Positions 1-7,854 of a stretch of DNA of 32,861 nt are shown piece by piece (the stretch's first letter is position 1; each line of letters begins with the position of its first letter). The DNA is from Opitutia bacterium (GTDB lineage: Bacteria > Verrucomicrobiota > Verrucomicrobiae > Opitutales > UBA953): assembly GCA_004558035.1 (NCBI GenBank), contig SFEJ01000024.1:1-32861 (forward strand), read 5' to 3'. The position numbers and the translations under genes are program-made. The notes beneath the pieces are model-generated. The model was not told where the DNA came from. It worked only from the letters and a program-made list of their open reading frames with translations, and made no database searches.

Positions 1-641
1 CCCGTGGGCGGAGGTTCCGGTTGCCTGATTTCCGGTTTCTCGGGCTCGGCGTCGTCCGTCGAGCGCAGTTCATAGATTGCGAAGCCGAGCACGCCCGCGA
101 CGACGAGCGCCGCCGCGCCCAGCCAGCCGAAGCGGTTCTGTTCCCGCGGCTTGACGACGACGACCTTCTCCGGCGTTTCGGCGGCTTTTTTCGGCGGCGC
201 CGATTTGAAGTAGCCTTTCGAAATCTTGAATTCGAGCATCTGCTCGATCGCCTGAGGCTTGGAGAAATTCACGGTGTCGCCCGCGTTGATCTTCTTGAAC
301 GGCTCGAGCGCCCGCGGCAGGCCTTCCGGATATTTGAAGCCTTCCGCCATCACGGGAACGATGTTTTTGCCGAGCTCCATCGCGTAGGCGATTTCGCGCC
401 CGACGTAGTCGTGCTCCGGATCCGTGATGCAGCGGTCGAGCGCCCCCGGCGTGAGCAGGACGAGCACGTCCGTGCTGGCGCGGATCGAGACCGCGATCTT
501 GGTCACGAAGTCCTCCGAGCCGATGGAGTCGCCGTCGAAAAAGACGCGATAGCCGCGGTTGCGCAGACGGCTCGCGATGCGGTCCGCCTCGGCGACGCCG
601 CCGTCGCGACGATAGGAAACGAAAATGTCGTATTCGCTCAT
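1..641 (-). CDS. TIR-domain membrane protein, 3' end beyond window
   Basis: The reverse strand encodes at least 213 residues from an ATG at 641 and stays open to the window edge, so the C-terminus is missing. Residues 1-135 read as a TIR domain: the start YDIFVSYRRDGG, a BB-loop-like VFFDGDSIGSEDF (34-45), and REIAYAMELGKNIVPVM (82-98), whose Glu83 sits where the catalytic glutamate of NAD-cleaving TIR domains lies. A charged linker follows, then one membrane segment (about 172-190) and a Pro/Glu-rich stretch. The TIR domain would face the cytoplasm and the lost part the periplasm. Bacterial TIR domains act as NAD hydrolases or as protein-interaction modules, and which applies here cannot be told. 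It is last in a run of minus-strand envelope genes, 115 bases after the previous one. No Shine-Dalgarno is visible. Confidence 0.8.
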   Translation of the reverse strand, partial: MSEYDIFVSYRRDGGVAEADRIASRLRNRGYRVFFDGDSIGSEDFVTKIAVSIRASTDVLVLLTPGALDRCITDPEHDYVGREIAYAMELGKNIVPVMAEGFKYPEGLPRALEPFKKINAGDTVNFSKPQAIEQMLEFKISKGYFKSAPPKKAAETPEKVVVVKPREQNRFGWLGAAALVVAGVLGFAIYELRSTDDAEPEKPEIRQPEPPPT

Positions 642-756
642 GATTTTTGTCTTGTCCGTTTTCTCGCGTTCCCGCGAAAGGACGCCGTGCGGGCGCGTCG
701 CGCGCGTTTCCCTTGAACCGTCAGCGTGAAACGCACGCGTCGCGACCGCATGACGC

Positions 757-1671
757 TTAAATGCCGAGCTCCTTGAGATCCGCGTCGTATTCGGTCGTGA
801 CCGCGGCTCCTTTCGCGAGCGCGTCGAGCGCCTGATCGCCGCCGTCCATCTCCATGTAAACGGTGCTCACGTCCACGTATTTGTTGATGGCTTCCTGGTC
901 GAAGTTGATTTCTTCGAGGGTCTTCCCGGCCTCCGCCATTTCCTTGTTCGCGGTGAGCGATTCGATCGCCATTTCGAGCTCGAACGCCTTCTTCTCGGCG
1001 ACGAGGATCGCGTTCTGATACTGCACGTTCACGCCGTTGGTCTTGTCGGAAATGAGCTGGGCGAGTTCGGAGCGTTTTTTGATCTTCACGAGATACTGCT
1101 TCATCTTCAGCTGCTTCGTGCGCGCGCCTTTGTAGGGGAAATCCGCGACCCAAGCCGTCGGCTTGCCCTTGTATTTCTCGTCCGCCGCCTTGTAGGCGTC
1201 CACCGCCTGCTGCAGCAGCGTCTTGAGACCGTCCGCCTTCGCCTGATTTTCGTCCACCTTGCGCTGGAGCTCGAGCTGCTTCACGCGCATCGTTCCTTCG
1301 CGGGCCTTGATGGATTCGTGCTTTTCCTTCGCGTCCGCGACCGCGGTCGTGAAGTAGCGGATCGGATCCTTGCGGATCATCGTCATGTCCCAGGTGAGCG
1401 GGTCGTTCGGATCGTTTTTCTTTTCGGCGGGCGCGGGAGCCGGCTCGGGAGCGGGAGTCTGCGGCGCGGGCGCGGGCTGCTGAGCCTGCACGGGCGCGGG
1501 AGCGGGAGCCGGCGCGGGTTGAGCCGCAGGCGGCTGAGTCTGTGCGGCGGGCGCCTTCACGGCGTTCTTTTCCGCCTCGACGACGAAGTCCGGCTTTTTC
1601 CCGGTCGCGAAGGTGTAGGCGACGACGCCGACGGCGAGAAGCCCCACGAGAGAGAGAATCGTTTTGGTCAT
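757..1671 (-). CDS. Membrane-anchored Pro/Ala-rich coiled-coil protein, function unknown
   Basis: This 304-residue protein is not a family I recognise. It begins with a hydrophobic segment (about 4-22) that looks like an uncleaved anchor or signal peptide. Residues 37-83 form a low-complexity Pro/Ala/Gln linker. Residues 100-270 are charged and helical with strong coiled-coil character (for example EGTMRVKQLELQRKVDENQ), and the tail is acidic. The layout suggests a periplasmic helical rod held at the inner membrane. It lies 35 bases downstream of the LpoB-like gene and 115 bases before the TIR gene on the same strand, so it is probably co-transcribed. There is no clear Shine-Dalgarno before the ATG at 1671. 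The over-represented GGGAACG word is absent from this gene. Confidence 0.75.
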   Translation of the reverse strand: MTKTILSLVGLLAVGVVAYTFATGKKPDFVVEAEKNAVKAPAAQTQPPAAQPAPAPAPAPVQAQQPAPAPQTPAPEPAPAPAEKKNDPNDPLTWDMTMIRKDPIRYFTTAVADAKEKHESIKAREGTMRVKQLELQRKVDENQAKADGLKTLLQQAVDAYKAADEKYKGKPTAWVADFPYKGARTKQLKMKQYLVKIKKRSELAQLISDKTNGVNVQYQNAILVAEKKAFELEMAIESLTANKEMAEAGKTLEEINFDQEAINKYVDVSTVYMEMDGGDQALDALAKGAAVTTEYDADLKELGI

Positions 1672-1706
1672 ATGGCTTGCTTTCTTTTATCAGGTTTTGT
1701 TCGAAA

Positions 1707-2300
1707 TTAGTCTTCGCGCGGGAGCGTGAAGACGTCCGCGCCGCTCCAGACGACGTCGCCGCCGTCGAGAAGCACAAGTTCAAGCCGGTAGTCGATGCTC
1801 ACGTCGCCGGCGATTTTGCGGACGGCGCTCGAAACGCGTCCGTAGAGCGTGAAGTCCGTTCCCGTGTCTGTCGTGATGTCGTCCACGTCGTCTTGAGTGT
1901 CGACGTAGTTGTTTCCTATCCCCTTGCGTATTCTTTTTATGATTTCTCCATCTTTCCCGACGCGGGAACGCGAGCGCAGCAGCATCGTGCCGGAGGCGTT
2001 GAGTTTTTCCGCGAAAATGTTCGCCAGCTCCGCATACTTGACGCCGCTCGCCCGATTGCGGGAATCAAGGTCGGCGGTGTCGGTGCAGTTGACGGAGAAG
2101 GTCGGTTTTTCGCCTTCGTAGGCGTCCGCGATTTCGTCGAGTTTCCCCGACTTGAGGAATTTGGCGTAAAGCGCTTCGGAACTCGTGCGAACGTCATTTT
2201 GCGAAAGCAGGATCACCTTGGGCGCGCTTGCGCACGCGGTGAAGAACAGGGCGCACAGGCAGAGCGCGCCGGAGAGAATTTTGGATGCGTATCTTGTCAT
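1707..2300 (-). CDS. LpoB-like lipoprotein (penicillin-binding protein activator family)
   Basis: This 197-residue lipoprotein starts at the ATG at 2300; a longer frame exists but would bury the signal peptide. The lipobox FFTAC places the lipidated cysteine about 25 residues in. The C-terminal part (DFTLYGRVSSAVRK, then YRLELVLLDGGDVVWSG) matches the strand pattern of LpoB/CsgG-type domains, in which a 'kGkI' strand is followed by 'LelvdlesGeivWsg'. LpoB proteins are outer-membrane lipoproteins that reach through the peptidoglycan to stimulate a bifunctional penicillin-binding protein. The upstream neighbour is COG3014-like, and such genes are known beside lpoB in gammaproteobacteria, which supports the call. 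It starts about 95 bases after that gene ends. The assignment rests on motif pattern only. Confidence 0.68.
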   Translation of the reverse strand: MTRYASKILSGALCLCALFFTACASAPKVILLSQNDVRTSSEALYAKFLKSGKLDEIADAYEGEKPTFSVNCTDTADLDSRNRASGVKYAELANIFAEKLNASGTMLLRSRSRVGKDGEIIKRIRKGIGNNYVDTQDDVDDITTDTGTDFTLYGRVSSAVRKIAGDVSIDYRLELVLLDGGDVVWSGADVFTLPRED

Positions 2301-2395
2301 GGTGTGGGTGTGAAAAAAAGTCTTTGGGTTTTCAGAAGGATCGCCCGCATTCGCGTCCCGCGCGGGAACGCGGAACGGAGCGGCGGGGAGACGCG

Positions 2396-4156
2396 TCATT
2401 TCTTATTCGCGGCGACGGGCGCTTCCGTCGGGCGCTCGGGCGCGCTGAGGCGTTTCACGGGCGCGGCGGAAACGCTTCCGTCGGACTTCAGCGTGAAGAC
2501 CTGCACTGCGGCGGGCCAATATTTGTCCGCTTTGTAGATGCGGACGATGTTCACGCCCTTCGCGGGAACGGAGACGGATTCGCCGCCGACGTCGATCTTC
2601 CCGCCCGCGGGCGTCGCGAAGCGCGAGACGGCGATCGTGCGCGGCATGTAGTCCCACGTGCGCGTGCCGGGCTTGGAGAGCTCGAGCGGCTCCGCCGCAG
2701 CGGCGACGGACGCCATGAAGCCGCGCACCGCGAGATTCGCGCCGAGCGCGTTCCCGCTTTCGAGCGAGCGGTTCAGCGCGACCAGCGAACCGCCGATGGC
2801 TACGCCTCGGGCGACGACGCGTCCGATGATTTCGTACGTGAACGCGGTCGCGTAGTCGAGCGTTTCCGCGCGCAGGCGGCGATCCATGAGGACGTCGAAG
2901 TCCGCGAGCGGCGTCGGCTTCACGCCGTTGACGGTGAGCGCGGGCGCCTTGCCGCGGGAGTGGAGCACGGGAAGGTAGCCGGTCGCCTTTTCCGTCATCG
3001 CGGCGGTCGCGGCGATCGCGTATTCCGTGCCGATGACGTGGCAGGCTTCGTGCTTGGCGGCGAGATTCGCCGCGAGCGTGATGATGCCGCCGACGGCGAG
3101 ATTCAGCGCCTTGGGCACCTTCAGGTCCACGGGCTTGATGCCGATCTCGGGAGCGCGTCCCCCTTCATAGATGACGTAGGTGAGATTCGGCTCCGCCATT
3201 TTCGGGTCCGGATCGTTGGGATCGTCGCTGAACGCGAGAACGTTCGCCTTGGAGACGCTCGTCGCGAGCGCTGCCTCCTGGTAGCTGCGCAAGGTGTCCA
3301 GCAGCAGCATGTTGTCCGGAAGCACGTCGAGCGCGGATTCGAGCTGCCCGGCGGCGAGCTCGAAATCGCTCGGATTCTTCGCGCTGTGGGCGATGACGAC
3401 GGCGGCGAGCCAGCGCGCGTAGGGATTGACGTAGAGGGAGCGCTTTTCGGAGTCGGGAACGTTCACCATCAGATCCGCGTCCGTGTAGCCCGTCGCGCGG
3501 AGCGACTCCTCCGCGTTCGCGCGCGGCGAGAGCGTGATCTTCAGCGTGTCGGTGAGCGTGAGTTCCTCCGGCTCCGCGGATTCCGCGACGAACGCGTCCT
3601 CGGTGCGGCGCTTGCGGTCGATCATCGCCTTCTGCGTCTCGACGAGCGCCTTCGCCTTCGCGGCGACTTCATCGACGGACGCGCCCGAGCCGAGCGCGTT
3701 GTAGATCTGCAGCACGGGCACCATGACGGCTTCGTGAATCGTCGGCTCGTAGTCGCCGAAAAGCAGATTTTTGGCGCGGTCGGAAACGGACTTCTCGTCG
3801 TCTTCGCGGCGCGTGCCTTCGTCGATCTTCGCCTGGGCGACGTCGAGATAGTGCGCGGACGCGGCGAACTCGCCGTTCACGCCGGCGATGGAGCCCGCGT
3901 TGAGCATCCAGCGGAGCGGGTCCTTCGCGGTCTCCACCTTGTCGGAGGAGCCGACGGGATAGCCGGCGTCGCGCTGAATTTCGGTCGAGGCGGTCTGCAG
4001 GTCGCCGTTCTCCCACGCGGGTCTGATTTTCGTGTAGTCGGGACGCGCGGTGCAGCCGGCGAAGACGAGCGCGGTGAGCGCGATCAGCGCGGGCGCCGCG
4101 GCGCGACGAGAATTTGAGCGTTTGTTTCTGGTCATTGAGCGTTTGTTTCTGATCAT
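2396..4156 (-). CDS. COG3014-like lipoprotein
   Basis: The protein is 586 residues from the ATG at 4156. A GTG at 4174 and an ATG at 4135 are alternative starts. It has a very basic n-region, a hydrophobic core and a lipobox LVFAGC, so it is a lipoprotein. The interior is helical with TPR-like segments: FAASAHYLDVAQAK, then ANPYARW-type residues (YVNPYARWLAAVVIAH) and ELAAGQLESALDVLPDN. Next comes YVIYEGGRAPEIGIKPVDL, which resembles the 'vyE.G.aP.k.e' signature of COG3014 proteins. Their function is unknown, but they are often encoded beside LpoB, as here. The gene is first in a likely four-gene operon ending with a TIR protein. The start region carries an in-frame 21-bp tandem duplication. 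The C-terminus (about 500-586) is Ser/Thr/Val-rich and without a known domain. Confidence 0.65.
   Translation of the reverse strand: MIRNKRSMTRNKRSNSRRAAAPALIALTALVFAGCTARPDYTKIRPAWENGDLQTASTEIQRDAGYPVGSSDKVETAKDPLRWMLNAGSIAGVNGEFAASAHYLDVAQAKIDEGTRREDDEKSVSDRAKNLLFGDYEPTIHEAVMVPVLQIYNALGSGASVDEVAAKAKALVETQKAMIDRKRRTEDAFVAESAEPEELTLTDTLKITLSPRANAEESLRATGYTDADLMVNVPDSEKRSLYVNPYARWLAAVVIAHSAKNPSDFELAAGQLESALDVLPDNMLLLDTLRSYQEAALATSVSKANVLAFSDDPNDPDPKMAEPNLTYVIYEGGRAPEIGIKPVDLKVPKALNLAVGGIITLAANLAAKHEACHVIGTEYAIAATAAMTEKATGYLPVLHSRGKAPALTVNGVKPTPLADFDVLMDRRLRAETLDYATAFTYEIIGRVVARGVAIGGSLVALNRSLESGNALGANLAVRGFMASVAAAAEPLELSKPGTRTWDYMPRTIAVSRFATPAGGKIDVGGESVSVPAKGVNIVRIYKADKYWPAAVQVFTLKSDGSVSAAPVKRLSAPERPTEAPVAANKK
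4114..4155. repeat. 21-bp tandem duplication over the start codon of the COG3014-like gene
   Basis: Two adjacent 21-base units (4114-4134 and 4135-4155) differ at one base. On the minus strand each encodes M(I/T)RNKRS, so the duplication adds seven codons in frame and doubles both the ATG and the basic n-region of the signal peptide. Confidence 0.9.
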
Positions 4157-4230
4157 GGTCGAAAAGGGTTTCACAGGGTGACGGGCTTCGCTCGCGGAAC
4201 GGAAGCGGATTCCGCGCAGAAGTTGTAAAA

Positions 4231-4259
4231 ATGTTGTTACCGAGTTGTTCTGCTGTCAA
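4231..4259 (-). promoter_or_regulatory. Candidate sigma-70-type promoter for the lipoprotein/TIR operon
   Basis: On the minus strand TTGACA (4254-4259) is followed after 17 bases by CAACAT (4231-4236). The -35 box is perfect and the -10 box matches at three of six positions. It lies about 75 bases before the ATG at 4156, in the only sizeable spacer upstream of the operon. The rest of the 4175-4427 spacer shows nothing else clear. Confidence 0.4.
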
Positions 4260-4427
4260 CAGTTAAGTTTTGAACGCGGCGCGGCGGATTTCCCCTCCTT
4301 CGCCCGAAAATCGACGGGGAATAAGTTTATCCGCAATCAGCAGTCGCGCCGCGGAAACGGGAACGAAATCCGTGCCCGCGCGCCGACGGAGCGCGGGGAA
4401 GCGGCGTTCGCCCCGACGGGAACGCCT

Positions 4428-5387
4428 TTACGCGCGGCGGACGAGGCGCGAGCCGAAGCGCCCGCGCAGGAAGTCCGCCAGGTTCGCGAAGTCCGGCGGC
4501 GGGAACGCCCTGAAGTCCAGCGGCTCGCCCGTGATCGGGTGCGCCAGGCTGAGGCGCGCCGCGTGCAGCATCACGCGCGGGAGCGGCCAGCCTTCGTGCC
4601 GGTGAACGAGCTTGCCGTAGGTGCGGTCGCCCAGAATCGGGTGCCCGATGAAGGCGAGATGCACGCGGATCTGGTGCGTCCGCCCCGTGTGCAGCACGCA
4701 GCGCACGAGCGCGGCGTCCGTCCCGAATTTTTCTTCGACGAACCAGTCCGTGCGCGCGGGCTTGCCGTCTTCGCGCACCGCCATCTTCACGCGGTTCGTC
4801 GGGTGGCGCTCGATCGGTTCGCGGATCACGCCGGCGAGCAGGTCGGGCGCCTTGTCCACGAGCGCGAGGTATTCCTTGTTCAGCTCGCGCGCCTGAAATT
4901 TCTCCACCAGCGAAAAATACGCCGCGTCCGTCTTCGCGAAGAGCATCACGCCCGAAGTCTCCTTGTCCAGGCGGTGCACGACGCCCGGGCGCAGCTCGCC
5001 GCCCGCCGTCGCGAGTTTGCCGCCGGTGTGGTGCAGCAGCGCGTGCACGAGCGTGTCGTCGCCCGTTCCCGCGCCGGGGTGCGTGACGACGCCCGGATCC
5101 TTGTTGATCACGATGACGTCGTCGTCCTCGAAAAGCACGTCCAGAGGCATTTCCGTCGGTGTCAGCGAGGTCTTCGGCGGCTCGGGGAAATCGATTTCGA
5201 GCGCGTCTCCCGCCGAGAGCGGCGTCTTGCGCGCGACGGCGGCGCCGCCGAGCCGCACGCGCCCGGCGTCCAGAATCTTCTGCACGCGGGAACGGCTCAG
5301 CTCCGGAAACGCCGCCGCGAGCACCTTGTCGGCGCGTTCCCGTTCCGTTCCCTCGGGAACGACGAATGTCTCTTTCTGCGTATCCAT
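4428..5387 (-). CDS. rluD: RluA/RluD-family 23S rRNA pseudouridine synthase
   Basis: This 319-residue enzyme converts specific uridines in RNA to pseudouridine. An N-terminal S4 RNA-binding domain (about 17-80, ADKVLAAAFPELSRSRVQKIL) precedes the catalytic domain. That domain contains VINKDPGVVTHPG and the family signature GVVHRLDKETSGVMLFAKT, whose Asp is the catalytic nucleophile. GRTHQIRVHLAFIGHPILGD is the conserved second motif. S4 plus catalytic domain and this length fit RluD, which modifies helix 69 of 23S rRNA, though other RluA-family members share the layout. The ATG at 5387 is chosen over the TTG just before it. The gene sits 39 bases behind the PpiC gene and is probably co-transcribed with it. 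A short hairpin containing the GGGAACG word (4403-4426) abuts its stop but has no T-run. Confidence 0.92.
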   Translation of the reverse strand: MDTQKETFVVPEGTERERADKVLAAAFPELSRSRVQKILDAGRVRLGGAAVARKTPLSAGDALEIDFPEPPKTSLTPTEMPLDVLFEDDDVIVINKDPGVVTHPGAGTGDDTLVHALLHHTGGKLATAGGELRPGVVHRLDKETSGVMLFAKTDAAYFSLVEKFQARELNKEYLALVDKAPDLLAGVIREPIERHPTNRVKMAVREDGKPARTDWFVEEKFGTDAALVRCVLHTGRTHQIRVHLAFIGHPILGDRTYGKLVHRHEGWPLPRVMLHAARLSLAHPITGEPLDFRAFPPPDFANLADFLRGRFGSRLVRRA

Positions 5388-5426
5388 CAAAAAATCACTT
5401 TCCCCGAAGACGCGGGAACGCCCGCC

Positions 5427-6563
5427 TCAGTACCACTGCACGTAGAAGCGTTTCCGCAGCGCCTCGATCTTTTCGTCGCGCGCGCGTTTTTCCGCCATGG
5501 CGCGCAGCTGGTTTTCTATCTGCGCGCGCACTTCGTTGAGCGGCTTCACGCCCGCCTCGCGGTAGTCGTGGCGGCGGAAGATGATGAACATCGGCCGCCC
5601 GTTCGCGTCCGCGAGCTCGAGCACGTCCGTTACTTCGCCGTTCTTCACGGACTTGAGTTTTTCGACGACGGCCTCGCTGCGGTCCGCCACCGGCGCCCAG
5701 CCGACGTAGCCGCCTTCGGCGCGGAACTCGTCGCGGCTGTAGAGCTTCGCCGCGGATTCGAATTCTTCCGGCTTCGCGCGCAGGCGTTCCGCGAGGTTCT
5801 TCGCCGCGAGTGCGACCGATTCGTCCGTCTCCGCCGCGCCCGCGTAGATCACGATCTGCGAGTATTCGACGCTCTCCGGCGTCCTGTAGGCCTCGATGTT
5901 CTGGTGGTAGGCGCGATAGACGTCCATCGGCGCGATTTCGTCGGGAATGCTCCGCGCGATCATCCAGTTCTGATTCTGCTCGATCAGCGCGTCGCGCAGC
6001 TTTTTGCGCTCCGCCTCGGGATTGCTGCCGATCTTGCGCAGGAAGGTGAGGTAGCGCCCGCGGTCGCCGTCGAATTCGCGGTCGATGCGCTCGTTGATCC
6101 GCTCGTCGAGGTATTCGTCCGGCACCATGCCGCCGGATTCGTTGAACTCGCCGACGAGCAGGTACATTTCCGTGAGGCGCGAGAGCGTGTCCCAGACGAG
6201 CTTTTCGCTCTTTTCGTAGTATTCCTGGCGGCTCTTCGCCTCGCGCCGCAGGATCATGTCGCCGCGCTGCGTCTCGCGCCGCAGGTCTTCCGCGAGAATG
6301 ACTTCGCCGTTCACGTTCGCGCGGATCGAATCGCCCGTCGAGCGCGTGAAGTCGAACGCGAAACGTTCCGCCTCCGAAAGCCGGCGGTAGCGCTCCGCGG
6401 TCATCTGTTCGCGCTCGGGAACGCGCAGCAGATTGTCGTTCCGCTCCGTTTCCGCCGCGCCGACGCCGAGCGCCTTGTCCGCGTCCGCGCTCTGCTGCGC
6501 GCCCGCGGGAACGAGCGCCGCCGCGAACACCGCCGCCGAAAAAATGCCGATCCTGAACTTCAT
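5427..6563 (-). CDS. PpiC/SurA-like periplasmic peptidyl-prolyl isomerase
   Basis: The 378-residue protein begins with a signal peptide (MKFRIGIFSAAVFAAALVPA, cleavage near residue 23). A helical chaperone-like region (about 60-215) follows, including NVNGEVILAEDLRRE and ERKKLRDALIEQNQNWMIAR, typical of SurA N-domains. A parvulin domain (about 225-335) carries VEYSQIVIYA, AKLYSRDEFRAEGGYVGW and LKSVKNGEVTDVLEL. The C-terminal helix returns to the chaperone core, as in SurA. The family assists outer-membrane protein folding in the periplasm. It is the first gene of a two-gene unit with rluD and is divergent from the aminotransferase. The ATG at 6563 follows a GA-rich stretch that could act as a weak ribosome site. 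Isomerase activity itself cannot be judged. Confidence 0.85.
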   Translation of the reverse strand: MKFRIGIFSAAVFAAALVPAGAQQSADADKALGVGAAETERNDNLLRVPEREQMTAERYRRLSEAERFAFDFTRSTGDSIRANVNGEVILAEDLRRETQRGDMILRREAKSRQEYYEKSEKLVWDTLSRLTEMYLLVGEFNESGGMVPDEYLDERINERIDREFDGDRGRYLTFLRKIGSNPEAERKKLRDALIEQNQNWMIARSIPDEIAPMDVYRAYHQNIEAYRTPESVEYSQIVIYAGAAETDESVALAAKNLAERLRAKPEEFESAAKLYSRDEFRAEGGYVGWAPVADRSEAVVEKLKSVKNGEVTDVLELADANGRPMFIIFRRHDYREAGVKPLNEVRAQIENQLRAMAEKRARDEKIEALRKRFYVQWY

Positions 6564-6637
6564 CTTCTCTTACGCTAATGGGAAATCCCGCCCGCGGAAA
6601 CTAAAATCCGCGCCCGCGTTCCTGCGCGGGAATAGCG

Positions 6638-6666
6638 TTGATTCCCGCGTTCCCGCGGCGGATAAT
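6638..6666 (+). promoter_or_regulatory. Candidate sigma-70-type promoter for the aminotransferase gene
   Basis: TTGATT (6638-6643) is separated by 17 bases from GATAAT (6661-6666). The boxes match the consensus at four and five of six positions, and the ATG lies 25 bases downstream of the -10 box. The spacer contains one copy of the CGTTCCC word. Confidence 0.45.
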
Positions 6667-6690
6667 CGGAGCTTCAGATTTTTCAAAACG

Positions 6691-7761
6691 ATGGCTACGA
6701 AATTGTTCATTCCCGGTCCGACCGAAGTTTCCCCCGAAATTCTCGCCGCGATGGCGACCCCGATGATGGGGCACCGCTCCAAGGCTGCTTCCGAGCTCCA
6801 GCGCCGCATTTCCGACAATCTGCGCCGCGTCCTGCTCACGAAGAACGAAATTCTGCTCTCCACCTCCTCGGGAACGGGGCTGATGGAAGGCGCCGTGCGT
6901 TCCTGTACCGCGAAGCGCGCCGCGATGTTCTCCGTCGGCGCCTTCGGCAAGAAATGGTACAAGATCGCGAAGATGAACGGCGTTCCCGCCGACTTTTTCG
7001 AAAGCGAACCCGGCGAGGCGACCACGCCCGAGATGGTGGACGCCGCGCTCGCCACGGGCAAGTACGACACCGTCTGCATCACGCACAACGAGACTTCCAC
7101 CGGCGTGCAGAACCCGTTCGAGGAAATCGCCGAAGTGATGAAGAAATATCCCGACGTCGTCTGGTGCGCGGACGCGGTCTCCTCCGCCGCCGGCGCGAAG
7201 ATCGAGACGGACAAGCTCGGCATCGACGTGCTCGTCACCTCCACGCAGAAGGCGCTCGCGCTCCCGCCCGGCATGGCGATCTGCACGATGTCGCCGAAGG
7301 CGTACGAGCGCACGGCGCACGTCGAGAACCGCGGCTGTTACTTCGACCTGCGCGACATCTACGACGTCATTCAGAAAAAGGACTACCAGTACACGAACAC
7401 GCCCTGCGTCTCGATCATGTTCGCGATGGATCTGCAGCTGCAGCGCATCATGCAGGAAGGCGTCGAAAACCGCTTCCGTCGCCACACGGCGATGGCGGAA
7501 TACGTGCGCGCCTGGGCGGACGAATATTTCGGCGTCTTCGCGAACCGCAAATATCTTTCGAACACGCTCACCGTCATCAGGAACACGCGCGGCGTCAGCG
7601 TCGCCGACCTGAACAAGGAGCTCATCAAGCGCGGCATGCAGCTCGGCAACGGCTACGGCGACTTCAAGGAAAAGACCTTCCGCATCGCGCACATGGGCGA
7701 GCTCACGATGGACGACATGCGCGCGATCACCGAGAACATCGTCGACATTCTCGGGCTGTGA
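6691..7761 (+). CDS. Class V PLP aminotransferase (alanine/serine-glyoxylate type)
   Basis: This 356-residue protein is a fold-type I, class V aminotransferase. It starts LFIPGPTEVSPEILAAMATPMMGHRS, the hallmark of the alanine/serine-glyoxylate transaminase group. SSGTGLMEGAV forms the cofactor phosphate site, Asp161 lies in WCADAVSSAAG, and the PLP lysine is Lys187 in TSTQKALALPPG. It would move an amino group between alanine or serine and a 2-oxo acid. In some bacteria lacking a canonical SerC, such enzymes serve phosphoserine synthesis, so the substrate is open. The ATG at 6691 is chosen because the family N-terminus starts there; the frame upstream runs into promoter-like DNA. The next gene is 93 bases on, across a heptamer-repeat hairpin, so read-through into bioDF is possible but not shown. 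Confidence 0.9.
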   Translation: MATKLFIPGPTEVSPEILAAMATPMMGHRSKAASELQRRISDNLRRVLLTKNEILLSTSSGTGLMEGAVRSCTAKRAAMFSVGAFGKKWYKIAKMNGVPADFFESEPGEATTPEMVDAALATGKYDTVCITHNETSTGVQNPFEEIAEVMKKYPDVVWCADAVSSAAGAKIETDKLGIDVLVTSTQKALALPPGMAICTMSPKAYERTAHVENRGCYFDLRDIYDVIQKKDYQYTNTPCVSIMFAMDLQLQRIMQEGVENRFRRHTAMAEYVRAWADEYFGVFANRKYLSNTLTVIRNTRGVSVADLNKELIKRGMQLGNGYGDFKEKTFRIAHMGELTMDDMRAITENIVDILGL

Positions 7762-7763
7762 GA

Positions 7764-7840
7764 AAGCTTAAAGCTTAAAGCTTAGAGCTTAGGGCTTAGA
7801 GGGAATCTTTCTTTAAGCTTTAAGCCTTAAACTTTAAACT
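7764..7840. repeat. Heptameric AAGCTTA repeats arranged as an inverted pair
   Basis: The left arm (7764-7798) is five heptamers: three AAGCTTA, then GAGCTTA and GGGCTTA. The right arm (7812-7839) is four: TTTAAGC twice, CTTAAAC and TTTAAAC. Bases 7766-7780 are perfectly inverted at 7811-7825, so transcripts could form a long AT-rich hairpin between the aminotransferase and bioDF. It fills almost the whole spacer. Confidence 0.85.
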
Positions 7841-7854
7841 TTCGTCTTTCCGTC

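Noticed and set aside
21..716. Plus-strand frame over the left edge
   Set aside because: The minus strand here gives a convincing TIR domain, so this frame is its shadow.
642..756. Hairpin between the TIR and coiled-coil genes as a terminator
   Set aside because: GCGTTTC and GAAACGC can pair (704-710 with 728-734) but the loop is long and no T-run follows on the minus strand.
4403..4426. Hairpin after rluD as a terminator
   Set aside because: A 7-bp stem with a 10-base loop and no T-run; kept only as context for the over-represented word.
4245..6578. Long plus-strand frame (777 codons) opposite rluD and ppiC
   Set aside because: It mirrors the codon pattern of real minus-strand genes and contains no domain.
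7764..7840. CRISPR-like array
   Set aside because: The units are contiguous heptamers without spacers, and there are no cas genes.
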